Assembly: GCA_963764505.1 (NCBI GenBank)
Contig: CAVXSP010000001.1
Coordinates: 3,596,001 to 3,660,000 of the forward strand
DNA: 64,000 nt
DNA from: CAVXSP01 sp963764505
GTDB lineage: Bacteria; Acidobacteriota; Vicinamibacteria; Vicinamibacterales; SCN-69-37
Reading direction: 5' to 3'
Position numbers and translations under genes: made by a program. Shown piece after piece: positions 7,547-16,306 of this stretch; within the stretch, counting starts at the first letter, position 1; every line of letters begins with the position of its first letter. The notes under the pieces were generated by a model, which worked only from the letters and a program-made list of their open reading frames with translations, searched no databases and was not told the DNA's origin.

Positions 7547-9646
7547 CTACCCCCGCCTCCCGCGCCGCCTGGCACCGGCGGCAAGCACGAATCCGAGCAC
7601 AGCCGCGCTCACGAGCAACAGCACCCGGTGCGAAGGATAGGTCAGACGGACGTCATACGAGCCATCGGCCGGCGCCGAAAATCCGAGCTGACCGCCGATG
7701 TCGACGAGCGCCAGCGCGCCGGACGGGTCCCGCGCCTGCCACGCCGGATGGAAGTGCGTGCGGACGACGATCGGGTCGCCAACCCGGACATCCGTCAGCC
7801 GGACCGTCGCCCCGAGCGGTCCGCGGTCGACGAGCTCTCCTCGACCCGACCCGGTCACGACGGATCGCGTGTCGACGGGCGCGCCGGTCAGCTCGAACTC
7901 GCGCCACGGGCCCTCGCTCCAGCGCAGGGTCAGCTCTGGCCACGTCGCGAGCACCGCCGTGGCCTGACGCGACCAGACGAACAGCGAGCGCACGCCCCAT
8001 TTCTGCAGCTCCCTCAGGAACGCCGGGCGATCGCCGTTCGCGAGCAGGTGCCCCTGCCACGCGCCCCCCGCGAGCATCTCGCCGCGAAACGGCGTGAACT
8101 GCCATCCGTCCCAGTAGCCGGCGTACAACCGCTTGCCCGTGGCGGCCGGCACCAGCGCTTCGTAGTGGGTGCCGTACAGCGACTTCTCGCTGTGCTCGCC
8201 CGGAACGGCGCTCACCTCGCGATGTGGGTTGTTCTCGAGCAGGACCATCTCCCCGTCGGCCGCCCGGATTCGCTCGACGAGCGCCGGCGCGAACGCCTCG
8301 ACCGACGGCTCGTGCGGCACGGCGAATCCGCCTGCGATCGGCACCGAGAGGATGACGAGCGCGGCGAGCGCGCCCGCCTGGACCGGCCCGTCGGCCCGGG
8401 TCACGAGGAACGCGGCGACGACGACCGGTGTGAGGACCACGAGCAGGTGGGCAGGCCGCACGAACACGTAGCCGGCCTCCGGAACGTTGAGCAGCGTCAG
8501 GCCGAGCGCGAAGAGCGCGCCCCACGCGTAGAAGCCGGCCCGACCGGCCCGGCGCCAGGCCGCCAGCACCACGATCGGCAGGAACAGCTTCGTCGTGTCG
8601 CTGAACCAGCGCCACGGCGAACACAGGATCTGCACGTTGTAGCCGATCCGGCGGAGCACGCCGATCCAGTCGACGGCCCCCCCCGGCTCGAACAGCACGT
8701 TGTTGAACCGGAACTCCGCCGGGTAGCGGAGCAGCTCGAACGTCACCGGCAGACTGGCGAGCAGGGCGAGCGCCACGGCGGCCGCGCTGCGGCCGAGCTG
8801 TCGCCGGTCGGCATAGTAGACGGCCTCGACCGCGAGCAGTCCGATCGCGTACGCCAGGAAGGCGAGGTGCGAAAACGCCGTCAGCGTCAGCGCGAGCACG
8901 AGCGCGGCGAAGCCGAATCGCGCGCCCCGGCGGGCCGCGTGGCTGGCCGCGAGCACGGCGAGGACGCAGACGACGCCGGCGAGCGAGTTGGTGTCGCCGT
9001 TCCGGATCATGCCCCAGGCGAACGCACAGGAGCTCCAGGCGACGAGACCCGCGGCGGCCGCGCGCTCGCGGGCGCCGCGCAGATCGACGAACACGAGCGC
9101 GGGGATCGCGGCGAACAGGATCAGGTGCAGGACGTGGAAGCCGACGCGGTCGCCCAGGATCGCCATCGGAAGGGCGCCGAGCAGCGTCAGGCTCTGGGTG
9201 ATGTCCGTCGCGGTCGCATAGCCGCCGAGGAGATTCCACTGCCAGCCGCCGAACGCGCCGCGGCGCAGCAGGGCGAGGCCGTCGACGGTGCTCGCGAAGC
9301 GCGGCGGCCAGTCATCGGCGAACGGGATCTGGCCCCAGGCCGACGGCGGCAGCCACTCCAGCAGGAACTCGCCCGCCAGGACGATCACGCCCGTCCAGAG
9401 CAGGATGGCGGACAGCCGCCCGGGCCATACGCGCGCCGGTGCCGCGCCCGGGCGGCCGGATGTCCGGTTCCGCCGTCGCATGGCGGGCAGCGCCGCGAAG
9501 ACGATCGCCGCGGCGACCAACGGCCAGCGCCAGCCTCGCATGCCGCCCGGCACGTCGGCCCAGCGGCCCGTGAGCGCCACGTTGAGGGCAATCAGGCCGA
9601 GCGAGGCGAACGTCGCCGCGCGGTCCGCACGGAGATCAGCATCCAT
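7547..9646 (-). CDS. Large polytopic membrane protein, GT-C-like
   Basis: The 699-residue protein has many hydrophobic segments through about residue 430, then a soluble C-terminal region, then a final hydrophobic stretch and an Arg-rich tail (near residue 690). QIPFADDWPPRF in the first loop supplies the acidic pair expected of GT-C transferases or of YfhO-type membrane proteins. YGTHYEALVPAATGKRLYAG in the C-terminal region resembles YfhO-like proteins. The ATG at 9646 lies 5 bp from the stop of the upstream SGNH gene, so the two are probably translated together. Transferase function is inferred from architecture and neighbours only. Confidence 0.68.
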   Translation of the reverse strand: MDADLRADRAATFASLGLIALNVALTGRWADVPGGMRGWRWPLVAAAIVFAALPAMRRRNRTSGRPGAAPARVWPGRLSAILLWTGVIVLAGEFLLEWLPPSAWGQIPFADDWPPRFASTVDGLALLRRGAFGGWQWNLLGGYATATDITQSLTLLGALPMAILGDRVGFHVLHLILFAAIPALVFVDLRGARERAAAAGLVAWSSCAFAWGMIRNGDTNSLAGVVCVLAVLAASHAARRGARFGFAALVLALTLTAFSHLAFLAYAIGLLAVEAVYYADRRQLGRSAAAVALALLASLPVTFELLRYPAEFRFNNVLFEPGGAVDWIGVLRRIGYNVQILCSPWRWFSDTTKLFLPIVVLAAWRRAGRAGFYAWGALFALGLTLLNVPEAGYVFVRPAHLLVVLTPVVVAAFLVTRADGPVQAGALAALVILSVPIAGGFAVPHEPSVEAFAPALVERIRAADGEMVLLENNPHREVSAVPGEHSEKSLYGTHYEALVPAATGKRLYAGYWDGWQFTPFRGEMLAGGAWQGHLLANGDRPAFLRELQKWGVRSLFVWSRQATAVLATWPELTLRWSEGPWREFELTGAPVDTRSVVTGSGRGELVDRGPLGATVRLTDVRVGDPIVVRTHFHPAWQARDPSGALALVDIGGQLGFSAPADGSYDVRLTYPSHRVLLLVSAAVLGFVLAAGARRRGRRG

Positions 9647-9651
9647 CACGG

Positions 9652-10704
9652 TCAGCGGCGCGGGCGGGCGTCCGCGAGCGGACGGATGACGCGCGCGATC
9701 TCTTGCGCAATGACGTCGTGAAGCTCCGGCGCGTAATGATAGCGAAAGAACGCCTTCCAGTCGTCGTGCGGGGCGAGCCATGCGTGGAGCGCCGGGGTCG
9801 GGTCCACGCAGACGACGTCCTCCGCGGCGCACTCGCGGGAGTACAGCCCGGCGTGCGTCGTTTCACCGGCGCGGACCTGGTCCGGGGTCGGCAGATACAC
9901 CTGGACCAGCCTCGCGCCCATCGAACGCGTCGTGGTCAGAATGGCGTCGAGGAGACGGGCGGATCGATCGACGTTCTCCCGGACGAGTTGCCGCTCGCGG
10001 AGCGCCGTCCTGAAGATGTCGAGGTAGGCGAGGCTGCGCAGGTGCAGCCTGGCCTTGAACGCTTCCGGGCTCGGGAGCGGCAGGTTGTCGGCGATCAGCC
10101 GGCCATCGATCACGGAGAAGTGCGGCTTCGCATAATCGCGGAACCAGAGCCGGTTCCTGGCGATGTCGTCCTCGTAGTAGCCGAGCAGGACCACGTCGGG
10201 GTGATACGACACGCCGTCCTGCGAGAGCCGCAGCCACTGCTGGTCGGTGCCGTATCCGTGGATGCCGAGGTTGAGCACTTCGCTGTCGGCGAGCAGGCGC
10301 TCGAGTCTGGCCGAGAAGGTCTCGTCGTCGTTGACGCCCTCGCCGAACGTGTACGAGTCCCCGATCACGACCACCCGGAATCGTGCGTTCCGCGCCGGTG
10401 AGTACTCGCGCAGGCCGCGAACGGATCTCGAGTTGCTGCTCACCATCGCGTCGAGCAGCCGGACGCCGCGCAGGTTCGGCTTCAGCGTCCAGCCGAGCAT
10501 CGGATCGAATTGATCGATCGCATATTGCGCTCGCTGGGAATCGTACTCTGCGCTCCGCTTGAGCCACATCACCTCCCACCAGCCGCTCGCCGACGGGTTG
10601 TACGGCAGCAGGAATCCACGGCGTGCCGCGATCTCCAGCATGCCGAGCGTCGCGCACACCGACACGAACAGCAGCAGGAGTTTCGGGACAGGACGGTCGA
10701 TCAT
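9652..10704 (-). CDS. Membrane-anchored SGNH/GDSL hydrolase
   Basis: The 350-residue product starts with a single N-terminal hydrophobic segment (KLLLLFVSVCATLGMLEIAA) that acts as an anchor or uncleaved signal. The SGNH block I motif VVIGDSYTFGEGV follows at about residue 112, and NLGIHGYGTDQQ supplies block II/III-type residues. Such enzymes esterify or de-esterify extracytoplasmic glycans. Its ATG overlaps the stop of the upstream GT-C gene as ATGA, and the next gene starts 5 bp after its stop, so it is embedded in the GT-C operon. A role in acylating or deacylating the glycan built by its neighbours is an inference. Confidence 0.8.
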   Translation of the reverse strand: MIDRPVPKLLLLFVSVCATLGMLEIAARRGFLLPYNPSASGWWEVMWLKRSAEYDSQRAQYAIDQFDPMLGWTLKPNLRGVRLLDAMVSSNSRSVRGLREYSPARNARFRVVVIGDSYTFGEGVNDDETFSARLERLLADSEVLNLGIHGYGTDQQWLRLSQDGVSYHPDVVLLGYYEDDIARNRLWFRDYAKPHFSVIDGRLIADNLPLPSPEAFKARLHLRSLAYLDIFRTALRERQLVRENVDRSARLLDAILTTTRSMGARLVQVYLPTPDQVRAGETTHAGLYSRECAAEDVVCVDPTPALHAWLAPHDDWKAFFRYHYAPELHDVIAQEIARVIRPLADARPRR

Positions 10705-12416
10705 GGCGAGATCGCCCACACGGTGACGACCGGACCGCCCCGCACCAGCGCGTCGAACCCGCAGTAGGGCAGGTAGAACGCGTCGCCTGGATAGAAACAT
10801 GCCGTGGCCATCGCCTCGCGCTCATCGGCGTCCGGATCCGCGAACGGGCTGAACGTCGCGACGGGCCGCGCGTGCGACGCGAGCCAGGCCCGCGCATCGT
10901 CGGTCGGCTCGAAGTACGCGATGGCGGGATGGGTCGAGGTGACCGCGTACTGCGCGGAGGCCTGTCCGATGGCGGCGGCCGTGCAGGGCAGCAGATCGAC
11001 GCGGTCGAAGACGCGGCCGGCGCCCGGCTCGCTGTTGACGACCGGCGCGCCGTACCCCCGGCACACGGCGACGCGCGCGTGCTCGGGCAGGTGGCTGGCG
11101 ATCCACTCGGCGGCGACCAGCCGCGTGTCGGGACGCGACGCGAGCCGATCGTAGGCGACGATCCGCGCGAGCGGCGGCACGGCGAGCGCGGCCAGCACCA
11201 CGGCCCAGCCCCACCACCGGAGCCGACCGGCGAGCAGACCAACGCCAGCCTCGGCCGCGAAGATCGCCAGGGCCGGCAGCAGGGGGACGGGATAGCGCGG
11301 CAGCACCCAGGTGATGCCCGCCATGCTCGCAAACGCCGGCACCAGGAACGCCAGCAGGACCAGATCCACGGGTCTGCGTCGCCAGCACGCGCGGCCGACG
11401 CCGACGAGCGCCAGCAGAAAGGCCGGCCAGCCGAACGCGCCCGGCAGCGTGTCGGTCAGGAACCGGAACGCCGCGGGTGGGCCAGGCGTGCCGAAGAGCA
11501 CGCGCCGCTGCGTTCTCAGCCCGAGGTGGACGATCTTGTAGTACCGGATGCACCAGGGCGAGGTGACGGCGAAGACGCCGATCGCGACGGCCGCCGCGAC
11601 GACGAGGGTCCAGAAGACTCGGCGCCGCGATCCAAGGACGGCACGAGCGGCGGCGAGCGAGCGGCGCCAATCGACCGGGGATTCAGCAGTCCCCGCGAGC
11701 GCGGCCGCGACCGCCGTGGAAAGCGCGACGACGGCGCCATTGAACTTCGCGGACGCCGCGAGCCCGACGAAGCCGGCCGACCAGAGGACGTCGCGGCGGC
11801 GCTCGCTCCAGACGGCCCGTCCGGCGAAGGCGAGCGCCAGCGTGACCAGGAGCGTCATCGGCACGTCGACGGTGGCGTAGTGCGAATCGCGGGCGTGCAG
11901 GAAGTTCACGGCGACGAGCAGCGCCGCGACTAGCGCGATCGAACGGCGCCGGAACATCCACCAGGCCGCGAAATAGACGGCCACGGTTGTCGCCGTCCCG
12001 CAGATCGCGCCGACGGCGCGGGCGACCAGGTACGCGGCACCGGGCCGTCGGTGAACGAGCGCTTCGATGAAGGCGTCGGGCGACGGATACGCGCCGGTCC
12101 AGCGGCCCGCCGTCCTCCAGGCCGCGAAGACGGCGGCGTCCATGTCGTAGACGAGATCGGGATAGGGATACGCGAATCCGAGACGCGGCTGAATCGTGCG
12201 ACCTCTGACCGGGTCGCGGAAGTACAGCAGCTCCGGATGCGGCATCCGGCCGCGTTCGACGCCGGGCCCGAGCGAGAGCTCCAGCGCGTGCCCGACGACG
12301 ATCTCCTCGTCGGGACGGGCGAGCGGATGCGGAAGACCGTAGGACAGCCCCCAGACGCGCAGGAAGGCCGCCACGAGCACGAGTCCGGCGAGCGCGACGT
12401 ACGGCCTCGTCAGCAT
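10701..12416 (-). CDS. GT39-like (ArnT/PMT family) membrane glycosyltransferase
   Basis: The 571-residue polytopic protein has the first-loop acidic motif ARPDEEIVVGHALEL (about residue 37) and the loop FLHARDSHYATVDVPMTLL (about residue 175), a strong signature of protein-mannosyltransferase/ArnT-like GT39 enzymes. GLAASAKFNGAVVA follows. These enzymes transfer a sugar from undecaprenyl phosphate on the outer face of the inner membrane. The gene begins directly after the stop of the GT39-like gene at 12417 and overlaps the SGNH gene by 4 bp (ATGA), so translation is coupled. The substrate is not predictable. Confidence 0.82.
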   Translation of the reverse strand: MLTRPYVALAGLVLVAAFLRVWGLSYGLPHPLARPDEEIVVGHALELSLGPGVERGRMPHPELLYFRDPVRGRTIQPRLGFAYPYPDLVYDMDAAVFAAWRTAGRWTGAYPSPDAFIEALVHRRPGAAYLVARAVGAICGTATTVAVYFAAWWMFRRRSIALVAALLVAVNFLHARDSHYATVDVPMTLLVTLALAFAGRAVWSERRRDVLWSAGFVGLAASAKFNGAVVALSTAVAAALAGTAESPVDWRRSLAAARAVLGSRRRVFWTLVVAAAVAIGVFAVTSPWCIRYYKIVHLGLRTQRRVLFGTPGPPAAFRFLTDTLPGAFGWPAFLLALVGVGRACWRRRPVDLVLLAFLVPAFASMAGITWVLPRYPVPLLPALAIFAAEAGVGLLAGRLRWWGWAVVLAALAVPPLARIVAYDRLASRPDTRLVAAEWIASHLPEHARVAVCRGYGAPVVNSEPGAGRVFDRVDLLPCTAAAIGQASAQYAVTSTHPAIAYFEPTDDARAWLASHARPVATFSPFADPDADEREAMATACFYPGDAFYLPYCGFDALVRGGPVVTVWAISP

Positions 12417-14057
12417 CTACGGGCTCGCGCGGCGCCGGTACAACGTGTAGTCCTCGATCCGGATTTCACGGTCATAGGATTGCAGCAGCGCCTCGAGCGC
12501 GGGCGCCTGCTCCAGGCGGTCGACGGCATCGGCCATCGTCGTGCCGGTGTGCAACTGCTCGAACACGAGGTAGACCGGACGCCGCTCCTCGAGCTCGGCA
12601 GCGACCGAGGCCAGGTCGAACCCGTGCGCCGGGAAGGTCGCCGGCACGAACTCGTTGACGCGAAGGAACCGCTGAGACATCAGCCGGTCGGCTGCGAAGT
12701 AGAGCCCGGCGCTGTTGATCCCGAACTGGTAGATCCGATCGGCTGGCGCGGTGTGGGCGCGCACGTAGGCCGCGACCTCGGCGTTGGCGCGCGCCGAATA
12801 GCCGCCTCCGGTCGCGTACCCGCCGAACCGCTCCAGATACGCCATCGGATCGCCGCGGCCCCGCCACTGCTCGAAGTCCGCCTCCGCCGACTCGAGCACC
12901 CTGCCCGGGTAATCCCTGCGTCCGAGCAGGACGGCCATCACGATGAGGGCGGCGGCGGCCGCGACGCGCCGCGGACGGCCCGGCGCGACGGCTCCGGCCA
13001 GCGTCCAGGCGGCCACGATGGCGAGGGGCGGCAGCGCCTGCACGAAGTAGGTGTTGAACAGACGGACGCCGTTGAGCGCAATCACCAGCGCCGCCGCCCC
13101 GCCCCACGCCACGCCGAGGCCGGCGACCGGCTCGAGCCGCCGCGTGCGTGCGAGACTCCAGAGCGCCATCAGGACACCCACGCCGCCCGCCGCCCAGAGC
13201 GGGTCCGTCTTGAACCGCAGCCAGACGGCCTTGGAGTAGTCGAGCGCGAACTGCGCGGGCGCGAGTCCCTGAGCCACGTAGAAGCGATTGAAATCGACGA
13301 GCGCGACCCTCGCCTCGGCGAGAACGCCGTGGCTCCAGAGCCAGATCACCGTTGCCGCCGGCGCGACGGCGGCGCCAAGCGCCGCGGCCACGAGCAGGCG
13401 CGCCGGCGCGGCGTCGCGCCGCCGGTAGAGGAGGCACCAGCCGAGCAGGGCCACGAAGTAGATGCCCGCGTTCGGTTTGTACGCCACGGCGACGCCGCTG
13501 AACAGGCCGAGCCCGGCCGCGAAGAGCGACGGGCGGCGGCCTTCGCGGATCGCCACGGCGCACCAGGCTGCGCAGGCGACGGCGAGCGCGATGAACGTCT
13601 CGGCGACGCTGCGCTCGAGGAACCCGCCGTGTCTGTACAACCAGCTCGGCATCGTCAGAGCCGCGAAGAGCCCGGCGGCCGTGAGCCCCATGACGGACCC
13701 GTTGAGCCGCCGTACGATCGACAGCAGCACCAGCGTCGTCATCGCCGACACGACCAGGTCGAGCCACGCGATCGCCGCGGGCGTCCAGCCGAAGACGTTG
13801 AACGCGAGCAGATACGTAAGGAAGATGGCCGGCGGCTTCTGATCCCAGACGTCGCGATAGAGGACCTCGCCGCGCGCCAGGGCCCGGGCCGCGGAGGCGA
13901 ACAATCCCTGATCGATCCCGAGCGGCTCGGCGGCCGCGGGGACTCGAATGAGTAGCGCGCCGACGATGCCGACCACAACGATGAGGAAGCCGGGGTTGAA
14001 ACCGCGAAGTCCTGAGTACAGCGAGCCGAGGTGCGTTCGCCTGGTCGGAACAGCCAC
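12417..14057 (-). CDS. GT39-like membrane glycosyltransferase
   Basis: The first gene of the five-gene minus-strand operon encodes 546 residues with a hydrophobic start. The loop EPLGIDQGLFASAARALARG is followed by VLYRDVWDQKPPAIF; the D-x-K-P-P sequence is a hallmark of GT39/ArnT-like enzymes. YKPNAGIYF near residue 215 is also typical. A GTG at 14057 is the start. The region upstream (14058-14161) is shared with the divergent HEAT-repeat gene, so the operon promoter should lie there. Confidence 0.82.
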   Translation of the reverse strand: MAVPTRRTHLGSLYSGLRGFNPGFLIVVVGIVGALLIRVPAAAEPLGIDQGLFASAARALARGEVLYRDVWDQKPPAIFLTYLLAFNVFGWTPAAIAWLDLVVSAMTTLVLLSIVRRLNGSVMGLTAAGLFAALTMPSWLYRHGGFLERSVAETFIALAVACAAWCAVAIREGRRPSLFAAGLGLFSGVAVAYKPNAGIYFVALLGWCLLYRRRDAAPARLLVAAALGAAVAPAATVIWLWSHGVLAEARVALVDFNRFYVAQGLAPAQFALDYSKAVWLRFKTDPLWAAGGVGVLMALWSLARTRRLEPVAGLGVAWGGAAALVIALNGVRLFNTYFVQALPPLAIVAAWTLAGAVAPGRPRRVAAAAALIVMAVLLGRRDYPGRVLESAEADFEQWRGRGDPMAYLERFGGYATGGGYSARANAEVAAYVRAHTAPADRIYQFGINSAGLYFAADRLMSQRFLRVNEFVPATFPAHGFDLASVAAELEERRPVYLVFEQLHTGTTMADAVDRLEQAPALEALLQSYDREIRIEDYTLYRRRASP

Positions 14058-14077
14058 GCGTGAGGAGCGTTAATCGG

Positions 14078-14083
14078 TACACT
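14078..14083 (+). promoter_or_regulatory. Candidate -10 box (TACACT) in a divergent promoter region
   Basis: TACACT sits between the divergent starts at 14057 (minus) and 14162 (plus). It matches the GGTACACT/GTACAAT pattern found just upstream of other genes in this window (40624, 5622, 47918). It would leave a leader of about 70 nt to the GTG at 14162. No clear -35 element is seen. Confidence 0.35.
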
Positions 14084-14161
14084 AGACCATCACCGCGCAC
14101 GAATCGCCGAGCCCGGCTCGGACGCGTGCCGCCACATGAACCATACCGAAAGGTTCCGCGC

Positions 14162-15277
14162 GTGAGGGGATTGATCCGGACCCTGCTGCTGCCCATGCTG
14201 CTCACGTCGCCAGGCGCAGCATTCGTCCAGGCGCAGAGTCAACCGCCTGTCCGCGAGGACTCACAGCTTACGCAGGGTCGTGCGCTCCTTTCGCGAGGGG
14301 ATGCCGCCGGCGCCTTGGCGCTCGCGAGGTCGCTGCTCGGCGCCGATCCGGCGAGCGTGGAAGCCTTGGCCTTGGCGATCGATGCGGAGCTCGCCGCCAG
14401 CGGCCCGTCGGCGGCTCTTGCCAGCTACGAGAAGTGGGCGCACGCCAATCAGCGTGAGGCGCCCGCGGCGCTGCACCAGATTGTGCGCGCCATGCTGCGT
14501 GGCACCCTGTCGACTACCACGGCCGGGCCTCAACGGCTCGTGATCCTGAAGGCGCTCGCCGCGGATGGTGATACGGAAGCAGCTGACGCACTCGCGTTGG
14601 CACCTGCCAAGTCGGACGTGCTTGACAACGACCGCGCCATCACGAACCTCATCGCACAATTGGAGAACCCTGCGCCGATGGTGAGGATGCGCGCGATTCT
14701 TGCCCTTGGCGAGAGCCACAGCCCTCGCGCGCTCAACCCGCTCGTCGGGATGCTCCAGGATTCCGACGTGAATGTGCGTGCAGCCGCTGCCACTGCGCTC
14801 GGGCGCTTTGGGTCGAAAGCGGCGATCGGCCCGCTCAAGCTCGTGCTCGACGACCAATTCCCCGTGCACTTCCAGGCCGCGGCGGCCTTGTTCGCGTTGG
14901 GGGATGCCAGCGCGCTGCCCTGGCTTCGGTCCCTGGAATCGAGCGAGCATGACGGGATTCGCCTCGCCGTCGCCCAGGCGACGCGCAGCCAACCGGACGG
15001 TTCCTGGTTAGTGCTCGTGCGGACGCTGATGCGATCGGACGATCCGAACGTCCGCCGGCAGGCCGCCGAGCTCCTGGCACCCCACGATCCCGCAGCTGCT
15101 CGAGATGTGCTCGCGCCTATGCTCGCCGACCAGAACGTAGCGCTGCGCGACCTAGCTACGGCAACCTACCTCGAGCAGGCGGAAACGGATCTCGGCGTGC
15201 TGCGCTCGTTTCTGAGCAAGTCCGGGACTGATGTGCGCATCAAGGCGGCCATGCGAATCCTGGAACTGACGCGCTGA
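14162..15277 (+). CDS. Secreted HEAT-repeat protein
   Basis: The 371-residue product begins with a signal peptide (GLIRTLLLPMLLTSPGAAFVQAQ, hydrophobic core then Ala-rich cleavage region). A TPR-like helical region follows (about residues 30-130), then HEAT/PBS-lyase-type repeats from ~165 to the end, seen as repeated 'VRxxAxxALG' helices (VRMRAILALGE, VRAAAATALGRFG, VRRQAAELLA). HEAT arrays are protein-protein scaffolds; no catalytic motif is present. A GTG at 14162 puts the signal peptide at the N-terminus. The next gene begins 5 bp after the stop, suggesting co-transcription with membrane proteins of the GT-C block. Confidence 0.75.
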   Translation: MRGLIRTLLLPMLLTSPGAAFVQAQSQPPVREDSQLTQGRALLSRGDAAGALALARSLLGADPASVEALALAIDAELAASGPSAALASYEKWAHANQREAPAALHQIVRAMLRGTLSTTTAGPQRLVILKALAADGDTEAADALALAPAKSDVLDNDRAITNLIAQLENPAPMVRMRAILALGESHSPRALNPLVGMLQDSDVNVRAAAATALGRFGSKAAIGPLKLVLDDQFPVHFQAAAALFALGDASALPWLRSLESSEHDGIRLAVAQATRSQPDGSWLVLVRTLMRSDDPNVRRQAAELLAPHDPAAARDVLAPMLADQNVALRDLATATYLEQAETDLGVLRSFLSKSGTDVRIKAAMRILELTR

Positions 15278-15282
15278 CGCCG

Positions 15283-16293
15283 GTGCCGCCCTCGTTGAGA
15301 CCGCTGATCCGCCGAGACGCGCCGGCTTGGTTCCTGTACGTCGTCGTCGCCGTCGCGCTCGGGTTCGTCGACTACCGTGTGCGGCGGTACCCCGAGCACG
15401 TCCTCACCGACTACATCCCCTCCGTAATCAGCGGCTCGGCGAGCGCACCTGGCCTGTACCGGGTGCTCGCGCCGTACGCCATAAAGGGGTTCCTCGAAGC
15501 GACGGCCCTGCCCGCCATGATCGGCTACCTGATCACGCGCCTCGTCGTGCTCTACGCCGCCCTCGTGACGCTGCACGTGTACCTGCGTTCGTGGTACGCA
15601 CGTGCTGCCGCAATCGGAGGCACGCTGGCGGCCGCCGCGCTGCTCCCCCTCACCTTTACGAACAGTTGGATGCATCCCGACAGCTTCTTCGAGCTCGCAC
15701 TCTTCACGCTGGGATGCGCGGCCGTTGCTCGTCGATGGGATACCGCCTTCTACCCCATCTTGGCCGTCGCGGCCCTGAACCGAGAGACCTCGGTCTTCCT
15801 CGTCCTCCTCTGGGGATCTTACCGGCTGCGAGAGAGCCTCGCGCCTGCGACAATCGCCCGCTGGGGGAGCTATGGCCTCACCTGGGCGGTGATCTATGTC
15901 GGTCTCCGCTGGATGCGCGGACTGCACCACTACCAGTATTGGATGCTTCAGGACAACCTGAAGGTGCTCGTGCCGCTCCCCGTTGGATTCGATCCGTACA
16001 CACGCGTCGTCGGCGAACTCTGGCTGGTGCTGCTCATCGTGCCCGCAGCATTTGCTATCCTCGGGGCACGCCGACCGGGTCGTCCAGCATTCTTTGCCGC
16101 CACGCTGCCGGTAGCCGCACTGTTCTTCGCGACGTGCTTCTTGTTTTCGGCTGTCGCCGAGACGCGGATCTTCATCCCGCTGTTTCCGCTGCTGCTGCCG
16201 TCGGCTATGTTCTTCCTTACAGACGACCCGAATCCTCACACGCGGCCGCCGACTGACGTCGCCGCGCGATCGGCGCATCCGCGTACGCTATGA
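15283..16293 (+). CDS. Polytopic membrane protein of the GT-C neighbourhood, function unknown
   Basis: The 336-residue protein is hydrophobic through most of its length, with about eight to ten membrane segments, an early acidic loop (HVLTDYIPSVISG) and a loop NSWMHPDSFFELALF. LNRETSVFLVLLWGSYR is reminiscent of the 'RPE/NRE' loop of GT-C-like proteins. It lacks the soluble C-terminal domain of its neighbours and ends in a hydrophilic tail. A GTG start at 15283 is 5 bp after the HEAT-repeat gene. I do not recognise the exact family. Confidence 0.6.
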   Translation: MPPSLRPLIRRDAPAWFLYVVVAVALGFVDYRVRRYPEHVLTDYIPSVISGSASAPGLYRVLAPYAIKGFLEATALPAMIGYLITRLVVLYAALVTLHVYLRSWYARAAAIGGTLAAAALLPLTFTNSWMHPDSFFELALFTLGCAAVARRWDTAFYPILAVAALNRETSVFLVLLWGSYRLRESLAPATIARWGSYGLTWAVIYVGLRWMRGLHHYQYWMLQDNLKVLVPLPVGFDPYTRVVGELWLVLLIVPAAFAILGARRPGRPAFFAATLPVAALFFATCFLFSAVAETRIFIPLFPLLLPSAMFFLTDDPNPHTRPPTDVAARSAHPRTL

Positions 16294-16294
16294 T
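16289..16294 (+). promoter_or_regulatory. Candidate -10 box (TATGAT)
   Basis: TATGAT overlaps the stop of the preceding gene and lies 12 bp upstream of the ATG at 16307, so the transcript would have a very short leader. It is one of several -10-like hexamers placed 6-17 bp before start codons in this window. Confidence 0.35.
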
Positions 16295-16306
16295 TTTCGG
16301 TCGCTG

